A DNA stretch of 64,000 nt from Helicobacter typhlonius (GCF_001460635.1 NZ_LN907858.1:1302001-1366000), one strand, 5' to 3'; shown: positions 44,980-57,600, numbered from the stretch's first letter. Notes: generated by a model from the sequence alone, not told the origin. A program made the numbers and translations.

Positions 44980-47468
44980 TTCACCACAAGATTCACAAGC
45001 TTATTTGGCACGACTATTTCTTTCACAATCTCCACATCAACAAGCCATTTTTCAACACTTTGCTTTGCCTTAGCGATGATTTCATCTTTATCTAATCCCA
45101 AAGGAAGCTCGATTTCTGCGCGTTTTTTGCCATTAATCGTTACCGCATACACTACCTCATCTTTATGCAACGCCGCCTCATCAACACTAATGGGTGCAAA
45201 GTTTGTGAGGTTAAAATATTTTTGGCTCAACTCCCAGCAGATATGAGGCACGATAGGCTCTAGAATATGCAGCAAGATAAAATAACCCTCGCTCCATACC
45301 TGTGCATTTTCCTGCTCACTCAAGGCATTAAAAGCCTCCATAGCTGCGGCAATAAGGGTATTAAAAGGATAACCAACCTGCTTTTTGCTAAAAATATCTA
45401 CGCTTTTTTGTAATGCCTCATACACCTTTTGGCGCGCATATTGCTCGTTTTTGGTAAGGTTTGCGTGAGCAATACGAGGCAAAACCTCACAAGATTCTAT
45501 ATTTTCCGACCTATCCCATAGTCGCTTTAAGAATCTATACGCCCCCTCTAACGCACTATCATTCCACTCAAGCTCCCGCATAGGTGGAGCGGCAAAAAGC
45601 ACAAAAAGTCTTGCGCTATCTGCGCCAAAGCGCGCGATAATCTCATTTGGATTGACGACATTTCCCTTAGATTTTGACATTTTCGCGCCGTTTTTCAGCA
45701 CCATACCCTGTGTGAGGAGATTTGCAAAAGGCTCATCAATCTCCACATAGCCCAAATCACGCAACACTTTGGTAAAAAAGCGCGCATACAGCAAGTGCAA
45801 AATTGCGTGTTCTATACCACCCACATACTCATCGACATTAAGCCAATAGGCTAAATGCTCCTTATCAAAGGGCTTTTGCACCCACATTGTAGGGGGTGTC
45901 GTGTAGCGCAGAAAATACCAGCTCGACTGCACGAAAGTATCCATTGTATCACTCTCTCTTAGAGCCTTTGCGCCACATTTTGGACAAGCACAATGCTTCC
46001 AAGTGGGGTGCTTATCTAAGGGATTCCCCTCACCATCAATAGTTACATCAAAAGGCAAGGTAATAGGCAAATTCTCAATCTTTTCAGGCACAATGCCACA
46101 AGTTTCACAATGTACCATAGGAATAGGCGCACCCCAATATCGCTGCCTAGAGACGCCCCAATCGCGCAAACGATACATAATCACACCCTTGCCCTTACCC
46201 TCTTTCTCAAAAAGCGCAATGATGCGTTCCTTTGCTTCCGCACTGCTTAGTCCATTAAACGCACCGCTATTAATGAGATAGCCCTCCTCAATATCTACTA
46301 CCGAATCTGCTCCTGAAAAATCCTGTATAGATTCAGAATCTTTATCCTTTGCAAGCACGCATTTAAGCGGGAGATTATAAGCTCTGGCAAAAGCAAAATC
46401 CCGCTCATCGTGCATAGGCACACTCATAATCGCCCCGCTCCCATATTCCATAAGCACGAAATTTGCCACCCACACGGGTATTTCCTCATTTGTCAGCGGG
46501 TGAATCACGCGCACACCCAAATCAAAGCCTATTTTTTCCCTTTGCGCCCTATCTCGCGCATTTGTGTTTTTAATGGCATTAATAGATTCTATCAGTTTGC
46601 AATCAAGCGCGTTTTGGGCGATAAGTGCCTCAATAATGCTATGTTCTGGAGCCAAGGCACAATAAGTAACGCCAAAAATCGTATCCGCGCGAGTGGTAAA
46701 AACCTCAAGCCTTGTTATCTCGCCACCCACTTTTTTTATTGAATCTTCGCTCAATTCAAAGCTAAAGCTCAAGCCCTTTGATTTGCCTATCCAATTTCTC
46801 TGCATAGTCAGCACCTGCGACGACCAGTGCCCCTCTAAATCATCTAAACACGAAAGCAACTCGTCAGCATAATCCGTAATTTTAATATAGTATTGAAACA
46901 TCTGCTTTTGCACCACGGGTGTATCACAACGCCAGCATTTGCCCTCTATAACTTGCTCATTTGCTAGGATTGTTTTATCATTAGGGCAGTAATTAAGATA
47001 AGCTTCTTTACGATAAATCAGTCCCTTTTCCCACATTTTGATAAAAAATTCCTGCTCAAAGCGCGTATAGAGTGTATCGCTCGTGGCAAATTCCCTCTCT
47101 TGCGAAAAACTAAGCCCGAGTGTGGCAAGCTCCGCCCTCATTGTGTCAATATTGCTATAAGTCCAAGTTTTGGGGTGGCTTTTATGCTTTATCGCAGCAT
47201 TTTCAGCAGGCATACCAAAGGCGTCCCAACCCATAGGGTGAAGCACATTGTATCCGCTTTGTCGATAATGCCTAGCGAGCGCATCGCCTATGCAATAGTT
47301 TCGCACGTGCCCCATATGAATCGCCCCACTTGGGTAGGGAAACATACTTAGGATGTATTTTTTCTTAGAATTTATAGAATCTATCTCTTTAGGCTCAAAG
47401 CTCTTGTGTTCCTGCCAATAGTGTTGCCACTTGGATTCTATCTCTTTGGGATTGTATTCACTTGCCAT
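44976..47468 (-). CDS. leuS: LeuS, leucyl-tRNA synthetase
   Basis: At 830 residues it has the class I motifs HMGH in [13 protein letters not shown] and KMSKS in [14 protein letters not shown], the CP1 editing domain and the zinc-domain cysteine pair (KCWRCD). It attaches leucine to tRNA-Leu. The start ATG at 47468 is preceded by AAAGAAAGCGAG. lptE follows with an overlap of four bases. No unusual feature. Confidence 0.97.
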   Translation of the reverse strand: MASEYNPKEIESKWQHYWQEHKSFEPKEIDSINSKKKYILSMFPYPSGAIHMGHVRNYCIGDALARHYRQSGYNVLHPMGWDAFGMPAENAAIKHKSHPKTWTYSNIDTMRAELATLGLSFSQEREFATSDTLYTRFEQEFFIKMWEKGLIYRKEAYLNYCPNDKTILANEQVIEGKCWRCDTPVVQKQMFQYYIKITDYADELLSCLDDLEGHWSSQVLTMQRNWIGKSKGLSFSFELSEDSIKKVGGEITRLEVFTTRADTIFGVTYCALAPEHSIIEALIAQNALDCKLIESINAIKNTNARDRAQREKIGFDLGVRVIHPLTNEEIPVWVANFVLMEYGSGAIMSVPMHDERDFAFARAYNLPLKCVLAKDKDSESIQDFSGADSVVDIEEGYLINSGAFNGLSSAEAKERIIALFEKEGKGKGVIMYRLRDWGVSRQRYWGAPIPMVHCETCGIVPEKIENLPITLPFDVTIDGEGNPLDKHPTWKHCACPKCGAKALRESDTMDTFVQSSWYFLRYTTPPTMWVQKPFDKEHLAYWLNVDEYVGGIEHAILHLLYARFFTKVLRDLGYVEIDEPFANLLTQGMVLKNGAKMSKSKGNVVNPNEIIARFGADSARLFVLFAAPPMRELEWNDSALEGAYRFLKRLWDRSENIESCEVLPRIAHANLTKNEQYARQKVYEALQKSVDIFSKKQVGYPFNTLIAAAMEAFNALSEQENAQVWSEGYFILLHILEPIVPHICWELSQKYFNLTNFAPISVDEAALHKDEVVYAVTINGKKRAEIELPLGLDKDEIIAKAKQSVEKWLVDVEIVKEIVVPNKLVNLVVK

Positions 47469-47647
47469 ATCTCACTCGCTTTCTTTAAATGTAGAATAAA
47501 AAAGGCATTATAAATAAAAAGCTTAAATCAGCAAGGGCTTCTTATCTAAGTAATCTTACCTACGCACTTTTTGCTAAAACTTAAAAATTATTAAGAATTC
47601 TATATCTGTGCTTTGTCAAGGGCTTTATACAATTTAACAATTCTTGC

Positions 47648-47653
47648 TACAAT
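47648..47653 (+). promoter_or_regulatory. Possible -10 box of flhA
   Basis: TACAAT at 47648-47653, 48 bases before the flhA start, with TTAACA about 18 bases upstream as a weak -35. It suggests a vegetative sigma-80 promoter, as expected for this early flagellar gene. Confidence 0.42.
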
Positions 47654-47701
47654 TGCAGGTTTATACTAGATTCTATATCACAAACATAAAGGTAAGTAGA
47701 T

Positions 47702-49909
47702 TTGACTTTTGATACGACAAAGATTCTCAATAAGACTCTACCATTTCTAAAAAATTTCTCACAAAGCAAGGAGATGATTGTTGTCATCTTTATTATGCTT
47801 ATTGTGAGTATTATTGTCGTGCCGCTACCTAGTCAAGTGCTTGATTTTTTATTAAGTATCTCTATTGCACTCTCTTTACTTATTATTTTTATCACACTCT
47901 ATGTAGATAAAGCCACAGAATTTTCTGCTTTTCCTACAATTTTGCTTATCGTTACACTCTATCGCCTCGCCCTCAATGTCGCCACCACGCGTATGATTCT
48001 AAGCGAGGGGCATAATGGTGTGGAGGCGGTGAGTAGTATTGTGGCTGCATTTGGGCATTTTGTCGTGGGGGGCAATTATGTCATTGGTATCATTGTCTTT
48101 ACCATACTTGTGATTGTGAATCTCATCGTTATTACAAATGGTTCTACACGCGTAACAGAGGTGCGAGCGAGATTTACACTTGATGCAATGCCCGGTAAGC
48201 AAATGGCGATTGATGCAGATTTAAATGCCGGACTTATCGGGCAAGAGGAGGCGCAAAGAAGACGCGATGCCCTCTCACAAGAGGCAGACTTTTATGGCAC
48301 AATGGACGGAGCGAGTAAGTTTGTCAAGGGTGATGCGATTGCCTCTATCATCATTACAATCGTAAATATCATTGGCGGATTCCTTATCGGTGTGTTTGAA
48401 CACGGAATGTCAGCCAAACAGAGTGCGGAGACTTTTACTATTCTTACTATTGGCGATGGACTTGTGGGGCAGATTCCAGCACTCATAGTTGCTACAGCCA
48501 CAGGTATCATCACCACACGTGCCGCAAAAAGCTCACAGACAAATTTTGCCGGAGATATTATCACGCAAATTGCAAACAGCGCAAAGATTCTAGTAATTGT
48601 GGGATTTATATTAATCCTCTTTGCGCTCGTGCCCGGATTGCCAATTTCACTTGGTTTTGTAGGAGGATTTTTCCTCGTTGTAGCGTGGCTCACAAGCCGA
48701 GAGGATTTAAGCAGTATATTTGCCACCATAGAAAAATGGATAAACAAAAAAGATACAAGCGCTGCAACTAGCCAAGAAGCGAACAAGGAACGCGAGATTG
48801 ATATATCCCAGCATAAAGCCCAAAGAGTGCAAAAAACAGATGAGGAGATTAAAAAAGAAGAGGAAAATATCATCAATGAGGCTTTGAAAGTAGAAACTTT
48901 GGAGATTTATTTGGGCTATGGGCTTATCCGCCTTGCTGATGTGAAGCAAAATGGCGACTTGTTAGAGAGAATCCGTGCTATGCGTAAAAATATCGCTTCA
49001 GATTATGGATTCTTAGTGCCACAAATCCGCATTAAAGACAATTTGAATCTGCAACCAAACGACTATGTTATTTTGCTTAAAGGCGTAAAAATCGGTGGTG
49101 GTTCGGTAATGCCAGATAAATTTTTAGCAATGGATACAGGTATGGTAGGACAGCCCATTGAGGGTATCCCCACCAAAGAACCAGCCTTTAATATGGACGC
49201 ACTATGGATAGACCCAAAAGACAAGGAAGACGCGATTATTCAAGGCTATAACATCATTGATCCTTCTACGATTATCACCACACATTTGACCGAGCTCGTC
49301 AAAACCTATGCGGAGGACTTCATCACGCGTGATGAAGTAAAAATGCTCCTTGATAAACACGCACAAAACTTCCCGGTAGTCGTGAGCGAAGCCTCCAAGA
49401 TTCCAATGAGCACGATTTTGTATGTGTTGCGTGATTTGCTCCACGAGCGCATTCCTATCAAAGATTTGCCTACGATTTTAGAAAGTATTATTGATACTTA
49501 TCCGGTTTTGCAAAATGATACCGAAAGTATCGTAGAGCAAGTCCGCGCAAGACTTTCGCGCACAATCACTGATATTTTCAAGGGGCAAGATGATAGCCTC
49601 AAAATCTTTACGATGTCTCTTGCTACCGAGCAATACCTCATCGACAGGCTAAAAGAGCAGCCAAATGGCAAAACTTTCCTTTTGCATTCAAATGATGTGC
49701 AAAAACTCGTCCAAGCCGTAGAAGAAGAGAATCTCGCACTCTTACAGCAAAAAAATATTATGCCAATTTTATTTGTGGATTATAGAATCCGCAAACCTTT
49801 GGTAAAACTACTAGAATCTTTTAATATCAAAAATACTATACTTGGCAATGCAGAAATCGACCCGAATGTTAAGTTTGAAGTGCTCGGCACGATTGACATA
49901 CAATTTTAA
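47702..49909 (+). CDS. flhA: FlhA, flagellar export gate protein
   Basis: The 735-residue protein has about eight membrane helices in the first 350 residues, the FHIPEP-type conserved loop ([27 protein letters not shown] begins near 150) and a cytoplasmic C-terminal domain of about 380 residues. It is the export gate of the flagellar type III system and controls the class II flagellar regulon in Helicobacter. Translation begins at a TTG behind AAAGG; no ATG fits. The next gene is a DHH phosphoesterase, as in H. pylori. Confidence 0.95.
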   Translation: MTFDTTKILNKTLPFLKNFSQSKEMIVVIFIMLIVSIIVVPLPSQVLDFLLSISIALSLLIIFITLYVDKATEFSAFPTILLIVTLYRLALNVATTRMILSEGHNGVEAVSSIVAAFGHFVVGGNYVIGIIVFTILVIVNLIVITNGSTRVTEVRARFTLDAMPGKQMAIDADLNAGLIGQEEAQRRRDALSQEADFYGTMDGASKFVKGDAIASIIITIVNIIGGFLIGVFEHGMSAKQSAETFTILTIGDGLVGQIPALIVATATGIITTRAAKSSQTNFAGDIITQIANSAKILVIVGFILILFALVPGLPISLGFVGGFFLVVAWLTSREDLSSIFATIEKWINKKDTSAATSQEANKEREIDISQHKAQRVQKTDEEIKKEEENIINEALKVETLEIYLGYGLIRLADVKQNGDLLERIRAMRKNIASDYGFLVPQIRIKDNLNLQPNDYVILLKGVKIGGGSVMPDKFLAMDTGMVGQPIEGIPTKEPAFNMDALWIDPKDKEDAIIQGYNIIDPSTIITTHLTELVKTYAEDFITRDEVKMLLDKHAQNFPVVVSEASKIPMSTILYVLRDLLHERIPIKDLPTILESIIDTYPVLQNDTESIVEQVRARLSRTITDIFKGQDDSLKIFTMSLATEQYLIDRLKEQPNGKTFLLHSNDVQKLVQAVEEENLALLQQKNIMPILFVDYRIRKPLVKLLESFNIKNTILGNAEIDPNVKFEVLGTIDIQF

Positions 49910-49918
49910 GGATAAATA

Positions 49919-51040
49919 ATGAAAGTTTTTCATCTCTCACACACAGATTTGGACGGCTATGGCTGCCAATTCATCGCTAAAGAATTTTTCACAGACATCA
50001 CTTTTTACAATGCAAACTATGGCAAAGAAGTGCTCGTGCGTATAAATAGCATACTCGATAGCATAGCACATTCTCACACCGATAACGCCTACGCGCTTTT
50101 GAGTGCAAAATTTGGCAAGGTTGCTAAGAATCCACAAAAGGTGGATTCAAATCAAAAATATCTCATTTTAATCACTGATTTGAATCTTACTCTAAGCGAG
50201 GCAAATCACCTCTATCAACGCATAGGAGAGCTTAAAATCACAGGATTTGATATAGAAGTTTTACTGCTTGATCATCATATCAGCGGACAAGAATGTGCCG
50301 ATAAATATCAATGGTATCACCTTGATGATACGCGCTGTGCCTCTAAAATTACTTTTGATACCCTAAGAGAACTTTACCCAATCCTTGATTCTAATCGCTT
50401 AGAATGGATTTCAAATCTCACTAATATGATTAACTCCGTGGATATTTGGCTTGAAGATGGCTATAAATTTGACTTTGGCAAAGTTGCTATGGGCGCGATT
50501 AGTGGGAGTTTTGAGCTTAATCGATTTATGTTTGACAAAGAGCATAGGGATTATAAATTTGCCATTATTGAATCTATGAAAGAATTTTTAGAATCCCCAA
50601 ATGGCGAGGTGGATTTTGATAACGCACTCTTTTGCATTAAAAAGCGTATTTTGGGGGGAGACCCGCAAAAGCAAACAATGGATAATATCATCTCTCACGC
50701 ACAGGTAGAACTCCTTAGCAGCAAAAAAGAGCTTTGTAGTATTCATTATGAGGATAAAAAAGGCTTTTTAAGTTACTCTATGGGAGGCATTAGCGTTTTA
50801 GCAAATCTCTTTTTGCGCTTCAATCCCGAGTATGATTTCTATATTGATGTAAATCCGCGTGGGAATGTCTCATTACGCGCAAATGGAAATTGCGATGTGA
50901 GTCTTATCAGCAAAGAGTGCTTTAATGGTGGAGGACATAAAAACGCCTCTGGTGGCAAGATAGACGGATTTAAAGAAAGCTTTGCCTATGCAGATATTAA
51001 AACGCAAGTAGAATATATCTTAAATAAGGAGGAACACTAA
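49919..51040 (+). CDS. DHH family phosphoesterase
   Basis: The 373-residue protein has the DHH/DHHA1 motifs: SHTDLDGYG near residue 8, LITDLN near 84, LLDHHIS near 118, and the C-terminal GGHKNASGGK that binds substrate. Such enzymes cleave small oligonucleotides or cyclic dinucleotide products (NrnA-like), but the epsilonproteobacterial branch is not biochemically defined to my knowledge. It starts nine bases after flhA, the same neighbour as in H. pylori HP1042, and its stop overlaps the next small gene. Confidence 0.88.
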   Translation: MKVFHLSHTDLDGYGCQFIAKEFFTDITFYNANYGKEVLVRINSILDSIAHSHTDNAYALLSAKFGKVAKNPQKVDSNQKYLILITDLNLTLSEANHLYQRIGELKITGFDIEVLLLDHHISGQECADKYQWYHLDDTRCASKITFDTLRELYPILDSNRLEWISNLTNMINSVDIWLEDGYKFDFGKVAMGAISGSFELNRFMFDKEHRDYKFAIIESMKEFLESPNGEVDFDNALFCIKKRILGGDPQKQTMDNIISHAQVELLSSKKELCSIHYEDKKGFLSYSMGGISVLANLFLRFNPEYDFYIDVNPRGNVSLRANGNCDVSLISKECFNGGGHKNASGGKIDGFKESFAYADIKTQVEYILNKEEH

Positions 51041-51306
51041 TGAGTATTGATGAAAAAGTCGATGACGAATTAGCACTTGAAATGAGCCTTGAGGAAATGG
51101 CAATGGAAGTGATTGATATGCTCGGTGTCGCGCTGTATTTTGCCGGAGCAAAAAAACCTCACATAGAAAAGCTTATTGAATTATATTCTTCACAAATGGA
51201 TAAGTTCTATGAGCTTTTGCCAGAAGATGCTGCCTATGGACGCGATGAGATGATAGAGATTATCAAATCCCTTAAGAATGATTATCCACAATTTTTTCAT
51301 TCATAA
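51040..51306 (+). CDS. Conserved small protein of unknown function, 88 residues
   Basis: An acidic, wholly helical 88-residue protein (about a quarter Asp plus Glu). Its ATG overlaps the DHH stop (TAATG), and GGAGG lies within the end of the DHH gene. No motif or family is recognised. The close coupling suggests it works with the DHH enzyme or with FlhA, but nothing in the sequence shows how. Purine gene purN follows 14 bases later. Confidence 0.7.
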   Translation: MSIDEKVDDELALEMSLEEMAMEVIDMLGVALYFAGAKKPHIEKLIELYSSQMDKFYELLPEDAAYGRDEMIEIIKSLKNDYPQFFHS

Positions 51307-51320
51307 ATGGCTCTAAACTA

Positions 51321-52058
51321 ATGGCTACAACTCTTTCGTGTGCAATCCTCTTTAGCGGCAATGGCAGCAATATGCAGCATTTAATTGAATCTTTGCACCA
51401 TAAAAGATTCAAATCTAGGCAAAAAGATACCGCACAAGAATATGAGATTGAAATAACACTCACTTTGTGTAACAACCCTTCTGCATATGGTATCACGCGC
51501 ACAAAAAATCTTGGCGTTCCTTGCGAGATTCTCCCTCATAAACATTTTGCAACGCGTGAAGATTTTGATAAAGCAATGATAAATATTTTACATACTCATA
51601 AAATTGAATATATCTTTTTGGCTGGATTTATGAGGATTCTTACCCCTGCTTTCACGCAAAAATTTAAGATTATTAATATACATCCCTCTTTTTTGCCTGA
51701 ATACAAAGGTGCGCACGCCATAAAAGATAGCTTTTACTCCTCTAGTAGTTATGGCGGCGTGAGTGTGCATTGGGTCAATGAGGAGCTTGATGGCGGAGAG
51801 GTTATCCTGCAAGAAAAAGTTGTAAAGCTCCCAAACGACAACCTAGAAACTTTTGAGGCAAGAATCCACGAATGCGAATACAGCCTTTACCCCCGCGCGA
51901 TTTTACACGCCTTAGGATTAAACGAGGCGGTTTCTCAAGATTTTAGGGCAACAGATTCCATAAGAACAGAATCCAAACTCACAGATTCTCACATCACAGA
52001 ATCCACAAGTTTTTCTCCCGCACAAAGCAAAACTTCCACACACAAAGTTTCACAATGA
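51321..52058 (+). CDS. purN: PurN, phosphoribosylglycinamide formyltransferase, with C-terminal tail
   Basis: A 245-residue protein. Residues 1-200 are a complete GAR transformylase with FSGNGSNMQHL near the start, the active-site NIHPSFLPEYKG and the VHWVNEELDGGEVI strand. It adds a formyl group in purine synthesis. The last ~45 residues are a Ser/Thr/Glu tail not found in usual PurN (about 200 residues) and rich in the DS, ES and TES units made by the GATTC/GAATC words. The stop overlaps the antiporter start by four bases. Confidence 0.9.
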   Translation: MATTLSCAILFSGNGSNMQHLIESLHHKRFKSRQKDTAQEYEIEITLTLCNNPSAYGITRTKNLGVPCEILPHKHFATREDFDKAMINILHTHKIEYIFLAGFMRILTPAFTQKFKIINIHPSFLPEYKGAHAIKDSFYSSSSYGGVSVHWVNEELDGGEVILQEKVVKLPNDNLETFEARIHECEYSLYPRAILHALGLNEAVSQDFRATDSIRTESKLTDSHITESTSFSPAQSKTSTHKVSQ

Positions 52059-53239
52059 GTGGCACCATAGAAATACTAAGCACATTTAGCATTTTTGCTC
52101 TGCTTATTCTTTTTGCCTCGCCCATTAGCTCCCTTACGCGTATTCCTATTGTTGTAGTGGAGATGATTTTGGGTGCGTTAGCAGGACACTTTTTTGGCTT
52201 TATTCACGATATTGAGGAGATTAATATCATTGCAGAAGTAGGCTTTTTATTTTTGATGTTTTTATGCGGCTTGGAGGTAGATATCAAATCCTTTACAAAT
52301 CTCGGTGCGCCATTTTTGCTCCGTACATTCGCATATTTTTGCATTCTCTACGGCATTGCTTGCATTGTCGTATTGAGCGCAGGACTTTCTTATATCTATA
52401 TTGCCGCTCTACCTGTGATGAGTCTAGGAATGATTGTGGCACTCATAAAAGACTATGGTAAAGAACAACCTTGGCTTGATTTAGCACTCAAAATTGGCAT
52501 TTTAGGGGAACTTGTCAGTATCACTGCGCTCGTGATTGTCGATGGGGCATTAAGGCACGGTGTAGGGAGCAATCTCGGGTATAAACTCCTTATTCTCGTG
52601 CTCTTTTTGGTATTTGTAATTTTAGGATTTAGAATGGCAAAGGTGCTTTTTTGGTGGATACCGCAGGTGCGCTTTTTATTTTTGCCAAAAGATGATAGTA
52701 ACTCGCAAGATTTGCGCTTTGTCTTTTTGCTCCTCTTTGGCTTTGTGTTGCTTATGATGATACTTGATATAAAGGCGGTGCTTGGGGCATTTTTAGCCGG
52801 GACAATTCTTAGCACGTTTTTTAAACACAAGGCAGAATTGCCACAGAATCTACACCATTTTGGCTTTGGCTTTCTCGTGCCATTTTTCTTCGTGCATATC
52901 GGCTCTACGCTCAATCTTGATGCCCTCTTTAGCGACACGGAGATTCTCACTTATGCCCTATACCTTATCATCGGTATGCTTACATTGCGCCTCATTAGTG
53001 CAAGTATTGTCTTTGGTAAATATTTTAAAAGTGCAAAATTTACACTCCTTTTTGCGCTAAGCGATTCTATGCCACTTACCTTTCTTATCGCCACTGCTAC
53101 TTTAGGTAAAAGTATCGGGGAACTCAATGATACGCTTTATACGTCATTTGTGCTTGGTGCGATTTTAGAGGGTATTATTTTTAGTGTGCTTATTAAAATT
53201 GTATATGTATTTTGGAAAACACCCCAAAAGGAGAAATAA
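52055..53239 (+). CDS. CPA2-type Na+/H+ (or K+/H+) antiporter
   Basis: The 394-residue protein has about twelve membrane helices of the cation/proton antiporter-2 family, with the conserved Asp in LMFLCGLEVDIKSF and the C-terminal AGTILSTFF-HKAEL region. It lacks a TrkA-N regulatory domain. It would exchange monovalent cations for protons at the inner membrane. Its ATG overlaps the purN stop and its own stop overlaps the SNF gene (TAATG). No sequence feature decides the ion. Confidence 0.85.
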   Translation: MSGTIEILSTFSIFALLILFASPISSLTRIPIVVVEMILGALAGHFFGFIHDIEEINIIAEVGFLFLMFLCGLEVDIKSFTNLGAPFLLRTFAYFCILYGIACIVVLSAGLSYIYIAALPVMSLGMIVALIKDYGKEQPWLDLALKIGILGELVSITALVIVDGALRHGVGSNLGYKLLILVLFLVFVILGFRMAKVLFWWIPQVRFLFLPKDDSNSQDLRFVFLLLFGFVLLMMILDIKAVLGAFLAGTILSTFFKHKAELPQNLHHFGFGFLVPFFFVHIGSTLNLDALFSDTEILTYALYLIIGMLTLRLISASIVFGKYFKSAKFTLLFALSDSMPLTFLIATATLGKSIGELNDTLYTSFVLGAILEGIIFSVLIKIVYVFWKTPQKEK

Positions 53240-54657
53240 TGCAAAATCCTGCCCCTACTCGCCAAACTTGGAGCTCTAGTCTCACTTATGTTTTAACCGT
53301 TGCAGGAGCGACTATTGGCTTTGGAGCAACTTGGAGATTCCCATATCTTGTAGGAGAAAATGGTGGTGGTGCGTATGTGCTTGTTTTTATTCTTGCAATG
53401 ATTTTAGTAGGAATCCCCGTGATTTGGGTAGAAAATGTCATTGGCAGACGCGCACATAAAAACGCAATTGATGCCTTTGGTGGAGAGATAGAAGGCAAAA
53501 GCATTCCGCATATCTATAAAATCATTGGCTATTGTGGCATTGCAGGGGCATTTGGGATTATGGCATATTATATGGTGCTAGGCGGCTGGGTGATTACTTA
53601 TATCACAAGTATCCTAAGTGGCGAGCTTAATCTCTCCTCGCCCATTGATAAAGAACTTGCCCAAAGCTTTTATAATGCCAAAATAGAGCATAATCCGCTA
53701 ATGATTGGCATTTGGACAAGTGTATTTGTCGCTATAAATTGGGTAATTCTCAAAAAAGGCATCATTGATGGCATTGAGCGCAGTATGAAATATCTTATGC
53801 CCTTGCTTTTTATCTGTTTATTTATTATCGTTATCCGCAATCTTACGCTTCCGGGTGCAATGGAGGGCGTGAGATTCTATCTTTTGCCCGATTTTAGCAA
53901 AATCACACCTAAGCTTTTCATTGATGTGCTAGGGCAAGTGTTTTTTGCACTTTCCTTAGGTTTTGGCGTGATGATTACACTTAGCTCCTATCTACAAAAA
54001 AATGAAAATATGATTAAAACCGCTGTTGCCACCGGTGTGCTTAATACACTTATCGCACTCTTAGCTGGATTTATGATTTTTCCCTCACTCTTTAGTTTTG
54101 GACTAGAACCAAATCAAGGACCAAGCCTTGTATTTCAAACCCTCCCTATTGTGTTTTCACATATTTATTTTGGTAATGTCCTCGCCCTTATCTTTTTCCT
54201 GCTTTTAATTACTGCAGCACTTACTACTTCTTTGCCCATTTATGAAGTGATTATTACCGCCTTATATGAAAAGTGTAATATCTCACGCACCAATGCAATT
54301 AATATCACACTTGGCTTTATTTTCATATGTGGGAATCTCCCTTGTATCCTCTCTTATGGAGCTTGGGAGCATATCACTTGGAATGGCAAAAATATCTTTG
54401 ATAGCTTTGATTTTATCAGCGGCAATATTCTCTTTGTGCTCACTTCTCTTGGCACATTACTTTTTGTGGGTTGGATTTTAAAAGATGAAGCAAAAAAAGA
54501 GTTAAGCAACAATGGCACACTTAATCCGCACCTTGTAAATATATGGTATGCGTATGTTAAATATATCTTGCCCTTCGTGATTGTGCTGATTTTTATTGCT
54601 GGTGTATTTCCCGATACACTCAACAAACTCTTACGCTCATTCGCAGCACTATTGTAG
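53239..54657 (+). CDS. Neurotransmitter:sodium symporter family transporter (SNF/NSS)
   Basis: The 472-residue protein has about twelve membrane helices and the NSS opening TWSSSLTYVLTVAGATIGFGATWRFPYL, whose unwound helix 1 binds Na+ and substrate. Bacterial members such as LeuT and TnaT import amino acids with sodium. The ATG at 53239 has AAGGAG; an upstream in-frame ATG lies within the antiporter gene. It is co-transcribed with that antiporter, so a sodium link is plausible. The substrate is unknown. Confidence 0.9.
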   Translation: MQNPAPTRQTWSSSLTYVLTVAGATIGFGATWRFPYLVGENGGGAYVLVFILAMILVGIPVIWVENVIGRRAHKNAIDAFGGEIEGKSIPHIYKIIGYCGIAGAFGIMAYYMVLGGWVITYITSILSGELNLSSPIDKELAQSFYNAKIEHNPLMIGIWTSVFVAINWVILKKGIIDGIERSMKYLMPLLFICLFIIVIRNLTLPGAMEGVRFYLLPDFSKITPKLFIDVLGQVFFALSLGFGVMITLSSYLQKNENMIKTAVATGVLNTLIALLAGFMIFPSLFSFGLEPNQGPSLVFQTLPIVFSHIYFGNVLALIFFLLLITAALTTSLPIYEVIITALYEKCNISRTNAINITLGFIFICGNLPCILSYGAWEHITWNGKNIFDSFDFISGNILFVLTSLGTLLFVGWILKDEAKKELSNNGTLNPHLVNIWYAYVKYILPFVIVLIFIAGVFPDTLNKLLRSFAALL

Positions 54658-54675
54658 ATAAGTTAAGGAATCTTT

Positions 54676-57600
54676 ATGGACACACAGCATTTTCATTCTT
54701 ATGCCGCATCACTTCAAAGCATACTTGCTACAAATTCCCATAATGAGCATTCTTTTCGCACACCTTTAGAGATATTGCTTAATGCCCTCAAAAATGACGA
54801 AAAAATGATGATAATTCACGAGCCAAAGGCTGAAATCGGGCAAGGCAACATTCGCCCTGATTACAAAGTCTATAAGCGTATAGATTCTAAGAGTGAGTTA
54901 AGCTACAATGCCCTTATGGGCTTTATAGAGTGTAAAAAATGGGGTGAAGATTTACAATCACACATCAGTGGCAAACAAATTGATAAATATCTCTCTATTT
55001 GCCCAAACATCTTGCTTACAAATTATAATCACTTTATTCTTATAAGTTTTGGCAAAAAGATTGCTGAAGCTACACTTTTTTCTTATGGATTAGAATCTCA
55101 TCTCTTTAGCAAAGAGAAAGATATAGCACAAATTACCACATTTTATAACCTCCTCAATGACTTTTTTAACGCCTCACAAGTGAATATTAAAAGCAAAGCC
55201 GAAGTGATTAAAATCCTTAGCACACAGAGCTTTTACCTCTCTCTCAAAATAAGAGAATCTTATCAAACCCAAGAGAAGCGCACGAGCTTTCATAAATTTT
55301 TTGAAAAAACTTATGAGACTTTTAGAAATATCACGCGTTATACATTTGAGCTTGAAGATTTTTGCGACATTTTGGCACAAAGCGTTGTGTATGGACTACT
55401 TGTAGCGCATTTAGAAAGTCAAAGCATAAATGGCAAAGAATACAAAAATATAGAGATTACACAATTAGAAAGCTTTGTGAATCTTTTGCCTAAAGAGTTT
55501 TCACTTCTTAGTGAGTTTATTTACTTCTCTATTCCTAGTTTTTATATTCCAGATTCTGTCGCTTACGCGTTAGAAAACATCAAAAAAGCCATTGCGCTTA
55601 TTGATAAACCCACTCTTGCAAAAGCCCTCAATACGCAAATAGAATCTATTTCTATTTACCTCTATGAGGATTTTTTAAAGGCTTATGATGAGCTAAGAGG
55701 CACAGAAAAGCGCAAAGAGGGCGGTGTATTTTATACGCCAGATGAAGTGGTAAGCTGTATTACCTACTCTTTGAATGAGATTTTAAAAAAAGATTTTGGC
55801 AAAGAAAAAGGCTTTGCGGATAAAGAAGTCAAAGTGCTAGATTTTGCCACAGGCACAGGGAGCTTTTTAGCTAAAGTCTTTGAGATTATCTTAAATGAAG
55901 AACAAAGCAAGGTTTTTCAAATCGCAAGTATTAAAGATAAATTTTTAAAAGATATTTATGGCTTTGAGCTAAGCTTCGTGCCTTATATTGTCGCGCATAT
56001 TAAGTTAAGCTCTATCCTTAAAAATGCAGGGTTTAAAGACTTTGATAACGAGCATAAATTACAAATTTTCTTAACAAATACCCTTGATTTAAGCCCAAAT
56101 GCAGACTATACAATGAGTATGCCTTTAGTTTTGCTTGAAGAACAAGATATTGAGGCTCGGAGGATTAAGCATAGGGAAGAAGTGCTCGTCATTTTAGGAA
56201 ATCCCCCTTACAACAATAAAAGCAAAAACAATCTTCCCGAAATTACTCGTCTCTTAACAAAATATAAAGAAGGATTAAATGAGACGAAAATAAATCTTGA
56301 TGATGATTATATTAAATTTATCCGCTTTGCGCAATGGAAGCTTTTAGAGCGCACTGACCCAGACCCAAAAGAAGCACTCCTTTTTGCAGAATCTGCCTAC
56401 AATGGACTTATGGGATTTATTACTAACAACTCTTTTATTTGGGGGCGCACACATCGCAAAATGAGGCAATCACTCTTTGAAAGCTTTGATAGAATCTATA
56501 TCATCAATCTCCACGGCGATAGTGAAAAAGATAGCAAAGGTGATGAAAATGTCTTTGATATACGCGTGGGCGTGTGTATCAGCCTCTTTGTCAAATACCC
56601 ACAAGAGCATAAAGATGCCGCGTCTAAACTTTTCTACTACTCCACCGCAGATAATGGCATTTTTAAAAGAGTGGATAAATACAATCTCTTAAATGAAGTA
56701 GCCTCTCAAGGCTTAGATTCTATCCATTGGCAAGAGCTAGAGCCTAAAGAGCCTTATTTTTGGTTTATCAAACGCGATTTGGAAAATGATGAATATGAAA
56801 ACTTTTGGGCTTTAACTGAAGATAAGGCTTTAGGGGATTCTAAAAGTTTATTTCAACTAGCAGGGAGTGGTATCAAAACAGATAGAGATGAATTATCTAT
56901 TCATTTTAACGAACAGAATCTCCTGCAAGTGCTAAAAGATTTCAAAGAATTAGATTCTGAAACTATCAAAGAAAAATATGAAGTTGAAGATTCAAATGCT
57001 TGGCAACTCCAAAAAGCTAAAGATGATATTAATACAAATCAGGGAAAAAATGTGCTTATTGCTTATCGCCCTTTTGATAAACGCCTTACTTATTACACAG
57101 GCAAACAAGGTTTTCTATCTCGTCCGCGTTTTCAAACAGTGCAACATTTTTTACAAGGTGAAAATATCGGAATCTGTTTTACTAAAGATTATTCAGGCTA
57201 TTATGACGCACCGCTTATAAGTGATTTACCCATTGACATTCACTATAATGGCGGACAAGCCTATATCGCTCCACTCTATCGCTATGAATCGACTACTAAT
57301 GATGACAAACAAACGCACAAAATAGAGAAAGTCCCTAATTTCACAGAATCTTTTAAGCAATACTGCCAAAGCCATACGATTTTAAAAGATAAAAGCCCCG
57401 AGTCTATTTTGTGCTTTATCTATGCGAATTTATACAACCCAAACTATCGCCAAAAATATGCCGAATATCTTAAAATTGGCTTCCCTCGAATCAATTTTGA
57501 CATCTCTCAAAAGACATTTGACAAGCTAGAATCTTTAGGAGAGAGGCTTATGCGCTTGCACTTAATGCGCCAAATCCCACAAGATTCTAGCATTATGTTA

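Noticed and set aside
52453-52950. 165-residue minus-strand frame inside the antiporter gene
   Set aside because: Antisense shadow of a membrane protein; basic, without start signal or motif.
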